Assembly: GCA_009733575.1 (NCBI GenBank)
Contig: ML769646.1
Location: 31,472-95,471 of the forward strand
Direction of reading: 5' to 3'
DNA: 64,000 nucleotides
Source of the DNA: Gymnopus androsaceus JB14
Lineage: Eukaryota; Basidiomycota; Agaricomycetes; Agaricales; Omphalotaceae
The position numbers and the translations under genes are program-made. Below are positions 53,700 through 64,000 of this stretch, one piece after another; positions within the stretch are counted from its first letter, which is position 1, and each line of letters begins with the position of its first letter. The notes below the pieces were generated by a model. That model did no database searches, had not been told where the DNA came from, and was given only the letters and a program-made list of their open reading frames with translations.

Positions 53700-54145
53700 A
53701 TAGTAAACATACAGATATAGTACAGGTATTTTACATATGTACAAAATTGAAAATGACTGAAAACTTGAAAACAATTAAAAACTTGAAAATGACCCAAAAC
53801 TTAAATACGACCAAAAACGCTCAAACGCCGACCTCCTTTTTGGCCGACGGTAACTATAAACTTGCAATTCCAGTCAGAAACTGACGAAAAGACACAACTA
53901 ATGTTTCGTGCACATAAATATGAAAGTACAAGTTATTTGGTCATTTAATCGATTCATTTAAGTCATTTAATCGATACAAGTATAATCAATGTATAATAGG
54001 TTATTTAATAAAGCCAGCAACACTCCAGCCTACAGCTGAAGCAATGGCTTAGGTCGTTGTCCTCGACGTTCCTGAAAATCTGATAGATGGGAGGCAAATC
54101 TTTGATTCGAAAGTGATCAGCGAGAGGAAGATGAAGGGACCCTGA
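53700..54145. other. No gene; A-rich low-complexity sequence
   Basis: Contains GAAAACTTGAAAA(T/C)GAC-type repetition at 53740-53815 and AT-rich sequence. Confidence 0.4.
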
Positions 54146-54148
54146 TGC

Positions 54149-54400
54149 TCACCGTCTTGCAATAAGTTGCGCCCGTTTCTTATCTCCTGAACGAGGATTC
54201 ACAACGTTCTGTATGTTTTTCTTCCCAACTCGCATAATGACAATGTCACCATGGACTTTAAGTACAGGATTCCATGGAAGATATTGATGCCTTTGGAAAA
54301 AGACTCGAAACCGATCTCAACCCAGCAAGACGTCTGAGTCATGGATATAGGGCTGGAGAGTAATCCAGCCTGCAAAACTCAATCCGACAAGAGGCAGGCG
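54149..54400 (-). pseudogene. Second Spt5-like gene, C-terminal fragment
   Basis: Minus-strand blocks SWVEIGFESFSKG (54290-54325) and, in another frame, YLPWNPVLKVHGDIVIMRVG, then KKNIQNVVN and KKRAQLIARR, ending at a TGA at 54149. These resemble the final domain of agaricomycete Spt5-like proteins. A frame shift near 54285 separates the parts, and nothing of the NGN or KOW domains is present. It probably derives from a relative of the gene at 50039-53387. Confidence 0.55.
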
Positions 54401-54860
54401 AGGAACATCATGCTTAGTGGGTGATTGACAGGACTCTGTTGCAATTTTCGGGGATGTATATTGGTTCGACGAAGATACTTTGAAAGCCCTTATTGTTAAG
54501 ATCGAGGATATCGATGTCTACAGAGAGGTTAGAACAACTGTATGGGAAAGAAGGGTTGGCTTGCTTTGGGTAGAAAACGGCGTGTCCGTGGCATGTTGTG
54601 CGAGCGTATGCAAGACCGCAGCCAGCTGCAGAGAGTGGAGGAAAAAGAGCTGGGATTTTGTTTCCGCACTCCTATGCTTTATCTAGGAAAACCAATAATT
54701 AAAAGTAGCAGCAAGCAGCATTCACATGTACTAAATCAACTGGACATCTGTTCCTTTTGTGAAACTTTGACTTCTCAATCCAATTTGCATGATAAAATTC
54801 GGAAAGTTCCCCAATGAAATAACAATAACACTACAGGATTAGCACATGCCAAGTTATTGT
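54400..54860. other. No gene recognised
   Basis: Short frames only, with no coding support. Confidence 0.35.
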
Positions 54861-54862
54861 TA

Positions 54863-55629
54863 TCACTTCGATGTTTTCCTTCCTGTAGCCTTATCTCCCT
54901 CATGCTTCTCCACTTCCCGGTTCTCCGCTTTCGTTTTGGTGTCTTTCTTGCTTTTGAGTTGATCTTGGAGGAGAGTATCTGCACCCCAGTGGTTCTGATG
55001 ATCCCTGAAAGCGGGTAATTCGTCTTCAATCTAAAAGGTATGAGGGTATAAGAAGACTTGAACAAGATAGTGGGTAAAGCAACCTACGTGTTTACGAGCT
55101 TTGCTCAAAGCACTTGGGGTTTGTTCGCTAAGTCTATGCTGAGTATCCAGATACCGGTCAACAGCCTCGCGGGCAGTTTTCTAGAAGTGTTTTAGCCAAC
55201 AGAGGGCAAGGAGAGTGAGCTAGAACTTACATAATAACCAGTTTTTAGTGAATGAGGCCAGCCCGCATTCTTGACATTAACGTTTGTATTCGGTGGGGGT
55301 ACGAGGATTACACAAACTCCAGGTAACAAACTGATGGAGTCCTCTGGTTCAGTCAACGGAGAAGGCAGAGGAGATGCCACCTTTGACAACTCGACAGGAC
55401 AGCCCCGAGGAGAAGGTGGTGAATTACCAATAGGCAAAGGCCTATCTGCTTTACAAGCATAGGGATGGAAAACGAGTTTGACGCGAAGCGTCTGGTGGAT
55501 AGAAAGTGGATGCTTCGAGCGTCGAGGTATAGATGTAGCATAGACAGGAACCACCTGTTGACGTGGTGCTACATGAGGAGAGAATGTTTCGATCATGGTC
55601 GGCTGGAACGAGGACAATGAAGACATCAT
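54863..55629 (-). CDS. Small unknown agaricomycete protein, three exons, intact
   Basis: Starts MMSSLSSF at 55629. Exon 1 encodes a Pro/Ser-rich region (PPSPRGCPVELSKVASPLPS) and a C-terminal AGWPHSLKTGYY. Introns at about 55230-55183 and 55088-55037 join it to KTAREAVDRYLDTQHRLSEQ, then PALSKARKH-like sequence, and HWGADTLLQDQLKSKKDTKT, ending at the TGA at 54863. The C-terminal part is a charged helix or coiled-coil. A protein with the same 'ED(E)LP..HQNHWGADTLL' block is common in agaricomycetes from memory but has no known function. All three junctions keep the frame. Confidence 0.65.
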
Positions 55630-55870
55630 GGGAGTGTGCCGGTGCAAGGAAATAGAAGGAAAGGAAGTAGTTGGACATGTGAACTGAGTCTACTTTCAAA
55701 TTTTGAGAAGATAGCATGCCTGCGCACATGATTCAGGGACATAAATTGCCGAAACAAAAAAACAAGAAGCTGTAATAAGAACAAAAAGCTTTTGTCCTTT
55801 GTGTGGTCATAAAGCCCTTCCGCCCTTCCATTCTTCAAGTGCAAATTTTCGAAACCCAACTCCTCAAAAA

Positions 55871-57250
55871 ATGAAGCTAAGGTCGCAAAAAAACTCTAGT
55901 GTAATGATCAGCGATAGATGCAAATATTTGCTACGGACCTTTCTTGAAGGTCAAGTGGGGCCAGTGACATCCATCGCAGTTCATCCCTTTGGATCTTACA
56001 TCACTTCTGGAGGTAAGTAGTAGTTCATGAATTCTGACAAGTTTTGACGTCATTCCAAGGTGAGGAGGGAACAAAAGATTTGGCACTTACCTAGTGTGAG
56101 ACTGTTAGAATCACCTGTGGGAGCCTCAGATCGAGGATATACAACAGCATTGGCCTGGATAACAAAACCGGACGATGCAGAGGAAGGCATTGCATTTGGA
56201 ACAGAGGATGGGTACCTCTGTATATGGAAGCAAAACAGAGAAAACGTTAGTTGCCAATGAGTTTTTAAAATTGATTTTTCTGACAAACCAATTAGTTCAA
56301 TGAGGTATTTAGCAAACGTCTTACGGGAGGTCCCGAAGGTCAAGAAATATTGTCTATGGCCTACGATCCAAGCTCAGGACACCTTGGCATTGTGCATCGT
56401 TCAGAAGCAGTTCACCAATTCATCATTGATGGAGCAATGTGGCCGATACTTGTGAAATCCGTGGCGATTGCAAAGCACTGGCCGCAAGCAGTTGTTTTTG
56501 GTCAATCTGGCGTACGCAGGCCAGAGCTTTGGTCCTTTGGAAGAGCAGATGAGGTCATGTAAGTGCTGATTGAAGCTAGATTGTACAAAACAACTCACCA
56601 CGTATGATAGACATGTTTTAAATGACAAAGGACAGTTCCTAAAGACCAGAGATACAGGTATGATCATGTAATTCAGCTCCAGCAATTAACGCATAGATCC
56701 GCTGATAGTAGCAGAGGCCACGCCACCATTAATATGAAGGAATACGCGGTCATCGTTGACAATGTATCCCAAGGCATAGCGCTTTATAAGCTCTCGGGTA
56801 CGGAGCAGCTCAAGACCTTCAGCGTACCTCACACTGAGCGCAGGTCTTGAAATGTGGCCTTTCATGATGGTGCAAGTACTGTGATCTGCGGAAGTGACCA
56901 CGGGAAAGTGTACATATTTGATCGTCGGACAGGCAAGCTCAACGACACAATTCACATTGGAGCAAAAGACTGGGTCTAGTCTATTGCAGTGAGCTGATAT
57001 TTTTGAGATGGACCGAGCCGTACTAACTCTGTAGCAGAGTGTCGAGGTGGCGGGAGTTCCGTTGATCTTGATAGGGTGTTCCGGGGAGAACGTGGGTCAA
57101 ACTAAGATCCAGGTGTGGGAGAAGGTCTCAATCCCGCTGGTCAAGAAGGAGAGGAGGAGGGGAATGTTGCAAGATGGGCCCTGGTTGGTCCTCGTGGTTC
57201 TGTCAACACTCTTTGTTGTCGAGAATATCTTGGTGCGTTTAATTCGATGA
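55871..57250 (+). pseudogene. WD40-repeat protein with C-terminal membrane segment, two in-frame stops
   Basis: From the ATG at 55871: FLEGQVGPVTSIAVHPFGSY, then an intron, VRREQKIWHLPSVRLLESPV, ALAWITKPDD and GIAFGTEDGYLCIWKQ (56065-56240). Then MAYDPSSGHLGIVHRSEAVH, then AKHWPQAVVFGQSG (56350-56510), EYAVIVDNVSQGIALYKLSG (56736-56800), STVICGSDHGKVYIFDRRTG (56873-56935), and finally IGCSGENVGQTKIQVWEK followed by a hydrophobic span WLVLVVLSTLFVVENILV. This follows the order of an agaricomycete beta-propeller family ending in one membrane helix. TGA at 56848-56850 and TAG at 56977-56979 interrupt it where Arg and Gln are expected. Confidence 0.7.
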
Positions 57251-57715
57251 TTCGATGATTCGGGGGCACAATATCTGATAGTACAATAGAATATCCCTAT
57301 CATAGCTTTTTGTAGTCAGTATATCACCAAGATCTTGAGGGAGAATGGTTTTCGTACCTAGCTGTCCATCCTAGCTATTCGAGTATCCGTTGTACTCTGA
57401 AAACAATGAAAACAATGACAGACTTTTATCTAAAAGATAGATATGAAAGGGAATGAGCTTCTAACGCACTCTGAGTTCCCAGTTGGCATACTGGTGTCTT
57501 CAGGCATTGACGACAATAAGGATATCTTAATGTTCAGAATTTAGTTAGTGACAATGGAGCATATAAGGAGCAAATGCACCACCAGAGACCACTGAGTACC
57601 AAATATGCGTTCCTTCACCTTCACTATAGTTGGCCATTTGCACATTGCGTTGGAGTGAGCGACCGTTAAGAATTTTGACTTAGTTATGTTGCAAGGAAAT
57701 TATTCTGAATTCTGT
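57251..57715. other. No gene recognised
   Basis: AT-rich sequence with no supported feature. Confidence 0.4.
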
Positions 57716-57717
57716 TT

Positions 57718-57960
57718 TTATTGGCTGCGTACAGCATCAAAAAGACGTTGGCCATTGCTGTAAGCGATGTCAACAGAGCATTGACGCCACTGCAGCACTT
57801 GGTGGTACAGACGCAAGTGCTGCGAAAGTTGCTTACATGATGCAGTCCCGTACATATACTTGCCGTTGGCCAGGTTTTTCAACCAAAAAGGAAGTTCAAA
57901 CTGACGCAATCTTTGCATTGTCAAGTGCCTTCCTGTTTCAGTACAAAATCTGACGCCCAC
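57718..57960 (-). CDS. Duplicated coding-like unit, copy 2 (open frame of 80 codons)
   Basis: An open frame containing ELPFWLKNLANGKYMYGTAS, then CKQL and YHQVLQWRQ, parallel to copy 1 at 53440-53694 (QLPFWLQNLADGRYIYVNAS). Most differences between the copies keep similar residues, so the peptide is likely to be, or to have been, under selection. It may be one exon of a larger protein. The family is unknown to me. Confidence 0.45.
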   Translation of the reverse strand: MGVRFCTETGRHLTMQRLRQFELPFWLKNLANGKYMYGTASCKQLSQHLRLYHQVLQWRQCSVDIAYSNGQRLFDAVRSQ

Positions 57961-58060
57961 GGATCTTAGTCTAACAAGTTCGACATGTGAACACCTTTTC
58001 GTTGCTTACTTCTGTACCACGACTACACCACGACCCATTATTTATTTATTCAACAACGAT

Positions 58061-60818
58061 GTTGCAATCTTGCAGTCCGACGTTGCAAACTTCCATGGTA
58101 TGCACCAAACGTATCCCACTGAATTCACTCACTCACATCACTGCTGTAGGAAGTCAAAGCGATCACTCATGAATTTGTTCCATTGCCATCTTCATTGCCA
58201 TTGCCGAAGGGTGTTTGGCGCCTGAAAGGTCTTGGTTTGCCTACCGAGGGGCATCCTATGGCATATTTGTCCAGATCCTTAGGTGGTCTCGGAGACCACG
58301 TTTTAGACGGATTTGCGAGTGAATTGAAGAAAGATCATGATGTGAATTACAGGAGGAAGCACAAAGTAGTCATTTTCATGCCCAAGGCCTTATTATTCAA
58401 ATTTGCAAGCTTCAAAGCTACAGATTTGATCATTTTTACTCGTTCATGAGCATATGACACACCTAGTCAAGAGTATTATCTTGGCTGGTTCGAGCTCTCA
58501 GCGGAAAACACTGTTTCCTGCCGCGTCGAGTTAATTCGAGTTACGGCTGATCTCATGTATGAGTTTCGCTGTGAACCGAGCGCAGATTGTCACCACATCG
58601 ACCTCTACTCCTCCATGACGGCTGAACAGTGCTTCCAATGGACCCAAAACCAATTTTCTCCACAACAACTACGCCTCGAATACAGAGATATACTGCATCT
58701 CCCCTTCTCTTCTTCCGAATGTTTGACTTGTCGTGGCACGCATAGGGAAGCCATCTGTCCTTACAAGCAATATCTTCCCAAACCGGATGACAAGCCGGTC
58801 GCACTCGCGACATTCAACAGAGCCAACTCTTTGCTTTTGCGGGTTGATCTGATCGAAAAGATCATCTCCCGTGTGCAGAGGGACAAGTTTATATTGGTCA
58901 GTTTCCGTGTCGTTCACAATATAATATGGTGAATTAACAATTACTAGATTGAGGCACCGCCTTGTTCAGGAAAAACTACCCTTCTGGATTCCATTTGGGA
59001 TACTCTTCAGCTTCAGCAATCTTCAGCCCACCTTGAAAAAGTCAATTCATGGGGCCCGGTTTCTGAAGCCACACCATTGGTGGTTATTACCCCGAGGGAT
59101 TGCATAAATGAAGATTTTCGGCTTTCAGGCTCTACTGATGCCCATAGTCTGATGAAATTCATGCGTCTTCAAGACAGAAAACCCCTCTGGCTCTGTGTTG
59201 ATGAAGTTCAAAGGACATATGGAGACCAAGCACTTTGGAAAGCTTTGTTTGAAGTCGCTTGTCAAACCAAGACTTTCGTAATTGCTGCTGGTAGCTTTGG
59301 TAGTCATACTGGCTCTACCAGCCATTCCCCCCCCAAGATGATACCCCCGGCATATCGCATGACTCTTTTTGTTGAGCAAAGAAAGAGTGAACGGCTCAGT
59401 CTTGCTTTTACTGAGGAGCATATCCAGAGTTATGCGACCCTCTTGAAGGCGCCTGAGTTGGGTCCATACTGGAACTGTATCAAAGAATACGCTTCTCCAG
59501 CCTCTGAGGAAGACTGGACACCAGGGTGGCATCCTGGAGTGGTTACAAGAATGGCTAAATTCTTCATCAACCAGGTGCGTTGTTTTGTTGTGCAAGCTGC
59601 TCTAATCTTATCTATGTTCAACAGTTAAAACAGTCAAGAGCCTCGCAGATCGATGAAAACAAATTGGTTGAAGATTTCACCTCTGAGTGCCTTCACAATG
59701 CGAAAATGAACATAACCGCTAACTTGGGATGATGCATACCACACCCACCTGAACATTGTTTTAACTTCCCTCCTCCAGCACTTTTGGTATTCTGTGCTAT
59801 TATGGACCAGGGAAAGATAACAGTCCCCACCATTGATGTATATCTCACCAATACTTGTCCACAATGACACCCGGATCTGGGATGTGACTGGCCGCTCTCC
59901 CTCTGTCCGCTTTGGGTCTATCCCCTCCCAAGATCTCAGGAATACTCCAGGCATCTCTTATCCTGATGCTAGTTCATCAAATTATAATGATTTAAAAGCT
60001 GCGCTTAAGGAAGAGAAATTCGCCATCACTTCTTGCTCTCGCTTTCTAGATGTAGTACCGGGCAACAAGGACTACAAGCCATATGCAGTCCGTCAATGTC
60101 ACTGTGCGTATGAGCCTCTCACTGACTTTCACCAAGCTGCGCATGATGCGCGACAAATGGGTTGGCTTTTACAGGTTCCGCCTGCGGAAGGAGCTACTAC
60201 AATTGAACTAGTACACCCTACGCAGTGGCATAAACACTATACAAAATACCTACTCAGACAAACTACAAGTTTGAAGGATTTTCAGTCAATTTATGACTTG
60301 TTGTGCCACGCAATTTCCAACTTCTCGTCCAAAGTCTTGAAAGACTATTATGCCAACAAGAAGACGGTGCGTGAAGATGTTTATGACCAGGAGCTTTCCC
60401 GTACCATTCACGATCTTGCGGGACCTGCCTTTGCCCAACCCCAATGTCGTACAGACAACGGAGATGGGTACATCAACTTCAAAATTGATACCAAGCAGTG
60501 GCTTATCAAGTTGTTGCAGGAAGGTCATAATGCTGATGAGCACATTCAACGGTTTGACCCTGGTAACAAATATGGAAGATGGCTAGGTTGGGATTGGCGG
60601 GTTGTAGATTTTCGCATGGTTAAGAAGCCAACTCTTTTGCGCAGTAAGCATATCTTTTCCCAATAATCTCTACTTATGTATTTTTACTCATGTATTTTCT
60701 CACAGCCTGTCCAAATTTCCGTACTGTCAAATTTGACAAGCGAGGTCCTTTCATGGAGGCCACTATACAAGTGGGGCCAGGGCCAACGCGTGTCCTTGTT
60801 TTGCACAACTTGGAATAA
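58061..60818 (+). pseudogene. Crinkler (CR-toxin)-family protein, multi-exon, with in-frame stops
   Basis: Crinkler-type proteins combine a variable header, a P-loop NTPase domain and a C-terminal nuclease-like domain. They act in host-microbe or inter-organismal conflict. Here the header and linker run 58061-58900. The NTPase has a Walker A motif APPCSGKTTL (about 58955-58985) and a Walker B-like PLWLCVDEVQ (about 59185-59215), followed by a sensor-like VIAAGSFG. The C-terminal part (59833-60660) has SYPDASSSNYNDLKAAL, INFKIDTKQWLIKLLQEG, ERF-like and WRVVDFRM motifs, as in the family's restriction-endonuclease-like module. A final short exon ends at 60818. TGA codons at 58447-58449 and 59730-59732 and a frame change near 59850 break the reading frame. 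Family recognised by motif order; activity is unlikely in this state. Confidence 0.72.
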
Positions 60819-61030
60819 CTACTTTTTTGAACACTACTTTCTTGTAAACTATACTTGTACTATATATATGTGTACCTTATTATCTACTAGCAGGACAGCC
60901 CGTGGGATCACTGGAGCGAATGCATATCATAGTGAATATCTGAATGAATTATTGGATTGCACTTGACTTTGTATCAAATATTATTTACAGAGAAGAATAT
61001 AGATTAAACTGCCAAATTACTGAAGTTGAA
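60819..61030. other. No gene recognised
   Basis: Intergenic, between convergent genes. Confidence 0.4.
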
Positions 61031-61033
61031 AAC

Positions 61034-62073
61034 CTAAGCCATGCGCCTCTTCTTCACTGAAGGGCTATCATTATAATTGAAAGACGCCCTCTTCTTTCCG
61101 CCAGGCATTGGAGTCACAACTAAAGAAATCCACCTCATAAGAAAATGACTATTAAACAAACAGGAGATTCACATACCAGTTGGTGTCCTGATAGGCGGCA
61201 TTGCTGGTTTTCCCAAAAGCGTCACTTTCTCCAACTCAACCGCAATGTAATTGATAGACCCATCTTCTGATCGACCGACTGAGAGACCAAACCCATCCAC
61301 ACTCACGTAGCCTCCATTAGTGAGTTGCGGAAACTTTTCCCAACGCTTTGATTCTGGAACCAAAATCTTGAACGGACACAATGATGGTAAGCCCCGCTTA
61401 CCAAAGCTGGTGTACAGAGATGGGTTGATCTCGAAGATTCGTTCATTCTCATTAACAGATGTCACGGTTCCTGCAATCGAGAATATTGGACGGCATGCAG
61501 CCTCAAAACCCTCGCTTGCAAGGCCAACATAATTTAACTGAATAAATAGCGATGTTAGGAAAGTTCGACAATAGAAATATAGTTCAGTAGACTTACACAG
61601 ATAGCGTCGCCGAGAAAGGTGTAATCCTCAATGTCAAAGCTGGATGGCAAAACTTCAGCCTTGATGCTGTCAGGAATATTCTTGGGAATGATCATGATCT
61701 GCAAGAGACAACTTTAGTCAAGCAAATGGAAAAAAAAAAAACAGCGAGCAGAACATACATTTGCACTAACATCGAAGACTTCAGGATCATTTCCTTCAGA
61801 AAATTCATCTTTGTGCATGAAATAAGTAATGATGCCAATAATGGGATCGCAAGTGGATTTGTCGGAACTGTGGAGGTAGAGGTTGGCATCGAGAAATATG
61901 GAGTTATTTGGTTTATCAGGAGTCTGATAGCGACGTCTCTCGATAATGGCCCGACCATGAACAGTCACAGCCCCAAAAAAGTTGGGTGAGGAAGATGTCC
62001 AAAATATATTAGGAGTTTGAGAGGAAGTTGGTGGAGAAAGAGATAGGCGAGATGAAGTAGCTGGTGAAGACAT
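61034..62073 (-). CDS. Unknown agaricomycete protein, possible OB-fold, four exons, intact
   Basis: Start chosen at MSSPATSSRLSLSPPTSSQ (62073); an in-frame ATG at 62124 is also possible. Exon 1 has FGAVTVHGRAIIERRR, then SIFLDANLYLHSSDKSTCDP and IIGIITYF. Introns at about 61763-61700, 61600-61540 and 61175-61125 join to IPDSIKAEVLPSSFDIEDYT, then GTVTSVNENERIFEINPSLY, GYVSVDGFGLSV and INYIAVELEKVTLLGKPAMP. The C-terminus is basic (KKRASFNYNDSPSVKKRRMA), which looks like a nuclear localisation signal. The repeated beta-rich 'G.VTVxGxxx' pattern suggests one or two OB-fold modules, so nucleic-acid binding is plausible but inferred. Confidence 0.6.
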
Positions 62074-62129
62074 GGCAACTTGCAAGAATATGAGTTGAGT
62101 ATCGTGGATTTGAGGCTCCAGCATATATA

Positions 62130-63825
62130 CGGCTCAAGGATTTCCAAAATATTCCAGAGGCAAGCACACAGACGCAGTAGAGAATGTACTGGAATCTTTG
62201 TTCAGGGTTGCGGCGCTACAGCGGCATGATGTTCAGGTTCAAGCTCGGAGTTGACTGCATTCTTGGGATTTAGCAGAAGTCGGTCAAGCTCGTATTTTCT
62301 TTTTCAGCGCGAGCCTTCACCTCCTTTGCAACAATAAGGGCATTAGAAACGCGCTCGTTTATTTCAGACCTGCCGCGCAACCAAGACCTGAAGCTCTTCA
62401 ATCCAGAGAAGTTGGCATCGTTGTAAATTGTAATGGCATTTATTGATGAGAAATGATAGAATTGATGAGCGCAATGCAGCGCGATACCCTAGATATGGGT
62501 CTACAAGTTCCGCAGCATAAGTTTCATCCTCTGCAATCAGAGAATATAGCTGCTCAAACTTCCTCCTCTTTTCATCGTTCAGTGGAGAAAAGGGGCAGGT
62601 CTGCATTGCCTGCCGCCGGATCTACTCCGGACCGTGGCATTGAAAGCCCATTAGCCGGGACCAATTAGGAACCGCCAACACGAATCTCACTCAAACGCCC
62701 AAACACTAACTTCACTTCTGCAAACGATTGCGAGCCCATGTTCCAGCGCGGATCTAAATGATTGACCCTGTTCTGAGAAGTCTCCTCGTGGGCTACGGAG
62801 ATCAGGGAGTGCCAGAGGCACTTTTAGCAAAGTTTAGTCTGCGCCTTTTCGCGGCTCCTACAATGGCTTCTTTTTTTTTTTTTGGAATTGCGCGTGGAGT
62901 ATTGCAGTCACTGCCGGGCTCGGTCTGTAGAAACCTCGGTGAGTCGTTGCCTGCGCTATCTAGAACTGGCAGCAATTGTGCTGACGAATGCTAGACTCCA
63001 GATCTGCTGGAGCTCTATCATTGTGGCCAGGAATTCTGCTGCACATCGCCTACTTGCTGACTGCGCGCATACTCGCCTTGCCAACGGCACCAAGTCAGTG
63101 AAGGGTGCAGGGGAAATGCTAGTTCAGTGGGTGCCTCGGTGTCTACTGCAAAATCCTTGCAACTGATGGTATTACCGCAGGTATTGTCCTCTACTGCGGT
63201 CTCTAATTTGGTGTTTTTGGCCCTCTTAGTGAGTATTGCGCTCCTACTTATCGAATACTTATTTTTCTGATTATTGGTTTCTTAGAGCGCATCGTTCTCA
63301 TCCGAACCCTCGAAGGTCCTTTCTTCGCCACCTTCGGACTTGGTTTGCCCCCAGCGCCCAACCTTACCAACCCATGTTCATAGAAATTTATGAACGAGTC
63401 TACTTGCCAGTGCATTGAGCGCGCTCTCATACTCGCTCACCATTACGACCTGCGCAGAGTTTGGCTCCGCTGCGATTCCAGGACCTACGATCCAGCGCCT
63501 TTACTTAACATTGCAAGAGAACCCCCCACTGCGCGCCCAAGGCAAGGAGCCTCGAGCACCGAAAACAGATAGTTCAGTGGACTCTCCCCATTGTCTTCCA
63601 ATATTGCCAAACTTCCATCTCCTGCTTCGCCATCCACCCCGCCTTGGACTTTCCACCCCTACCCTCGAGTTCAGACCGCGAATCGTCCACTATCAACACT
63701 ATCTCGGAATCTACTGCGAAGCTCTTGCTCTCCAACAGTCCTCCGCGCAACTTAGATGATTTCTTCTTCAATCTGATTTTGGGTACAAGTCACTCCATTT
63801 GAGAGTCCGGGATTATATTTATTTA
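62130..63825. other. Mostly non-coding, with one exon-like minus-strand frame
   Basis: A minus-strand frame at 62364-62606 (KRRKFEQLYSLIAEDETYAA, then GYRAALRSSILSFLINK) looks coding and helical but was not assigned. The remaining 1.2 kb shows no supported gene. The 3' end of the Helitron whose helicase lies at 63826-64000 should fall within this stretch, but no CTRR end with hairpin could be fixed by eye. Confidence 0.35.
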
Positions 63826-64000
63826 TTAGATATCAAGTAGAACTTCTTTATATACTACATTTACTGTTTTATTTCCGTGCGTATTCTCTGGAAGGAGGAC
63901 TTTGATTTTTTGACTTGATGTGACCCGGGACAATGCAACGTACAACTGCCCATGCGAGAAGACCGGAGTACTCAAATCTAAGCCAACTAATTTGATTGAT
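63826..64000 (-). CDS. Pif1-like / Helitron helicase, C-terminus (partial, runs off the window)
   Basis: The minus strand reads [20 protein letters not shown], then [14 protein letters not shown], then NVVYKEVLL, and ends at the TAA at 63826-63828. VALSRVTS is the conserved final motif of Pif1-family helicases, and the [17 protein letters not shown] ending is typical of Helitron replicase-helicases in fungi. The open frame reaches the last base of the window, so the body of the element lies beyond it. Whether this copy is complete cannot be judged. Confidence 0.85.
   Translation of the reverse strand, partial: SIKLVGLDLSTPVFSHGQLYVALSRVTSSQKIKVLLPENTHGNKTVNVVYKEVLLDI

Overview
The window looks like a transposon-rich accessory region of an agaricomycete (mushroom-forming basidiomycete) nuclear genome. 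Genes are split by many short introns of about 45-60 bp with GT..AG borders. The mobile elements are typical of that group: two KDZ-type transposases, a Plavaka (CACTA-like) transposase, a tyrosine-recombinase retroelement of Ngaro/DIRS type, a solo LTR, a hAT-like MITE and a Helitron-type helicase end. No bacterial operons, rRNA genes or CRISPR arrays were seen. All assignments were made by reading translations by eye; no database search was run.

Layout. 0.25-14.2 kb is a patchwork of broken host-gene pieces that keep their introns: a GH31 alpha-glucosidase and an inverted partial copy of it, two copies of a dioxygenase-family N-terminal half, a Prm10-like transporter, a P4-ATPase and an AA9 LPMO. 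One small intact gene (7443-8203) lies among them. 15-19.3 kb is a KDZ transposase split by an 803-bp hAT-like MITE and by a 53-bp fold-back insertion. 19.9-20.1 kb is an interstitial telomere-like array. 21-23 kb is a second KDZ transposase. 23-30 kb is a duplicated block of small unknown genes, one cut by a solo LTR, with a gene carrying a viroplasmin/RNase H1 N-terminal-like domain. 30-32.4 kb is an intact four-exon gene for a 713-residue ATP-grasp-like protein. 34-35.5 kb holds WD40 (Cdc20/Cdh1-like) and PHD relics. 36.8-42 kb is the Ngaro-type element. 43.6-45.3 kb holds GH47 and Hsp90 fragments. 45.8-49.7 kb is the Plavaka transposase. 50.0-53.4 kb is a largely intact Spt5-like KOW gene. 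54.1-62.1 kb contains another Spt5-like end, a small intact gene, a WD40 gene, a Crinkler-family gene and an intact small nuclear-type protein gene. The last 175 bases are the C-terminus of a Pif1/Helitron helicase.

How it fits together. There is no single pathway. The main process is invasion, capture and decay. Many coding remnants carry isolated in-frame TGA/TAG codons where CGA/CAG would restore Arg/Gln, which suggests C-to-T (RIP-like or methylation-linked) decay. The intron-retaining gene fragments suggest DNA-level capture, perhaps by Helitrons. A few intact genes (7443-8203, 29128-29719, 30071-32370, 50039-53387, 54863-55629, 61034-62073) stand out against this background.
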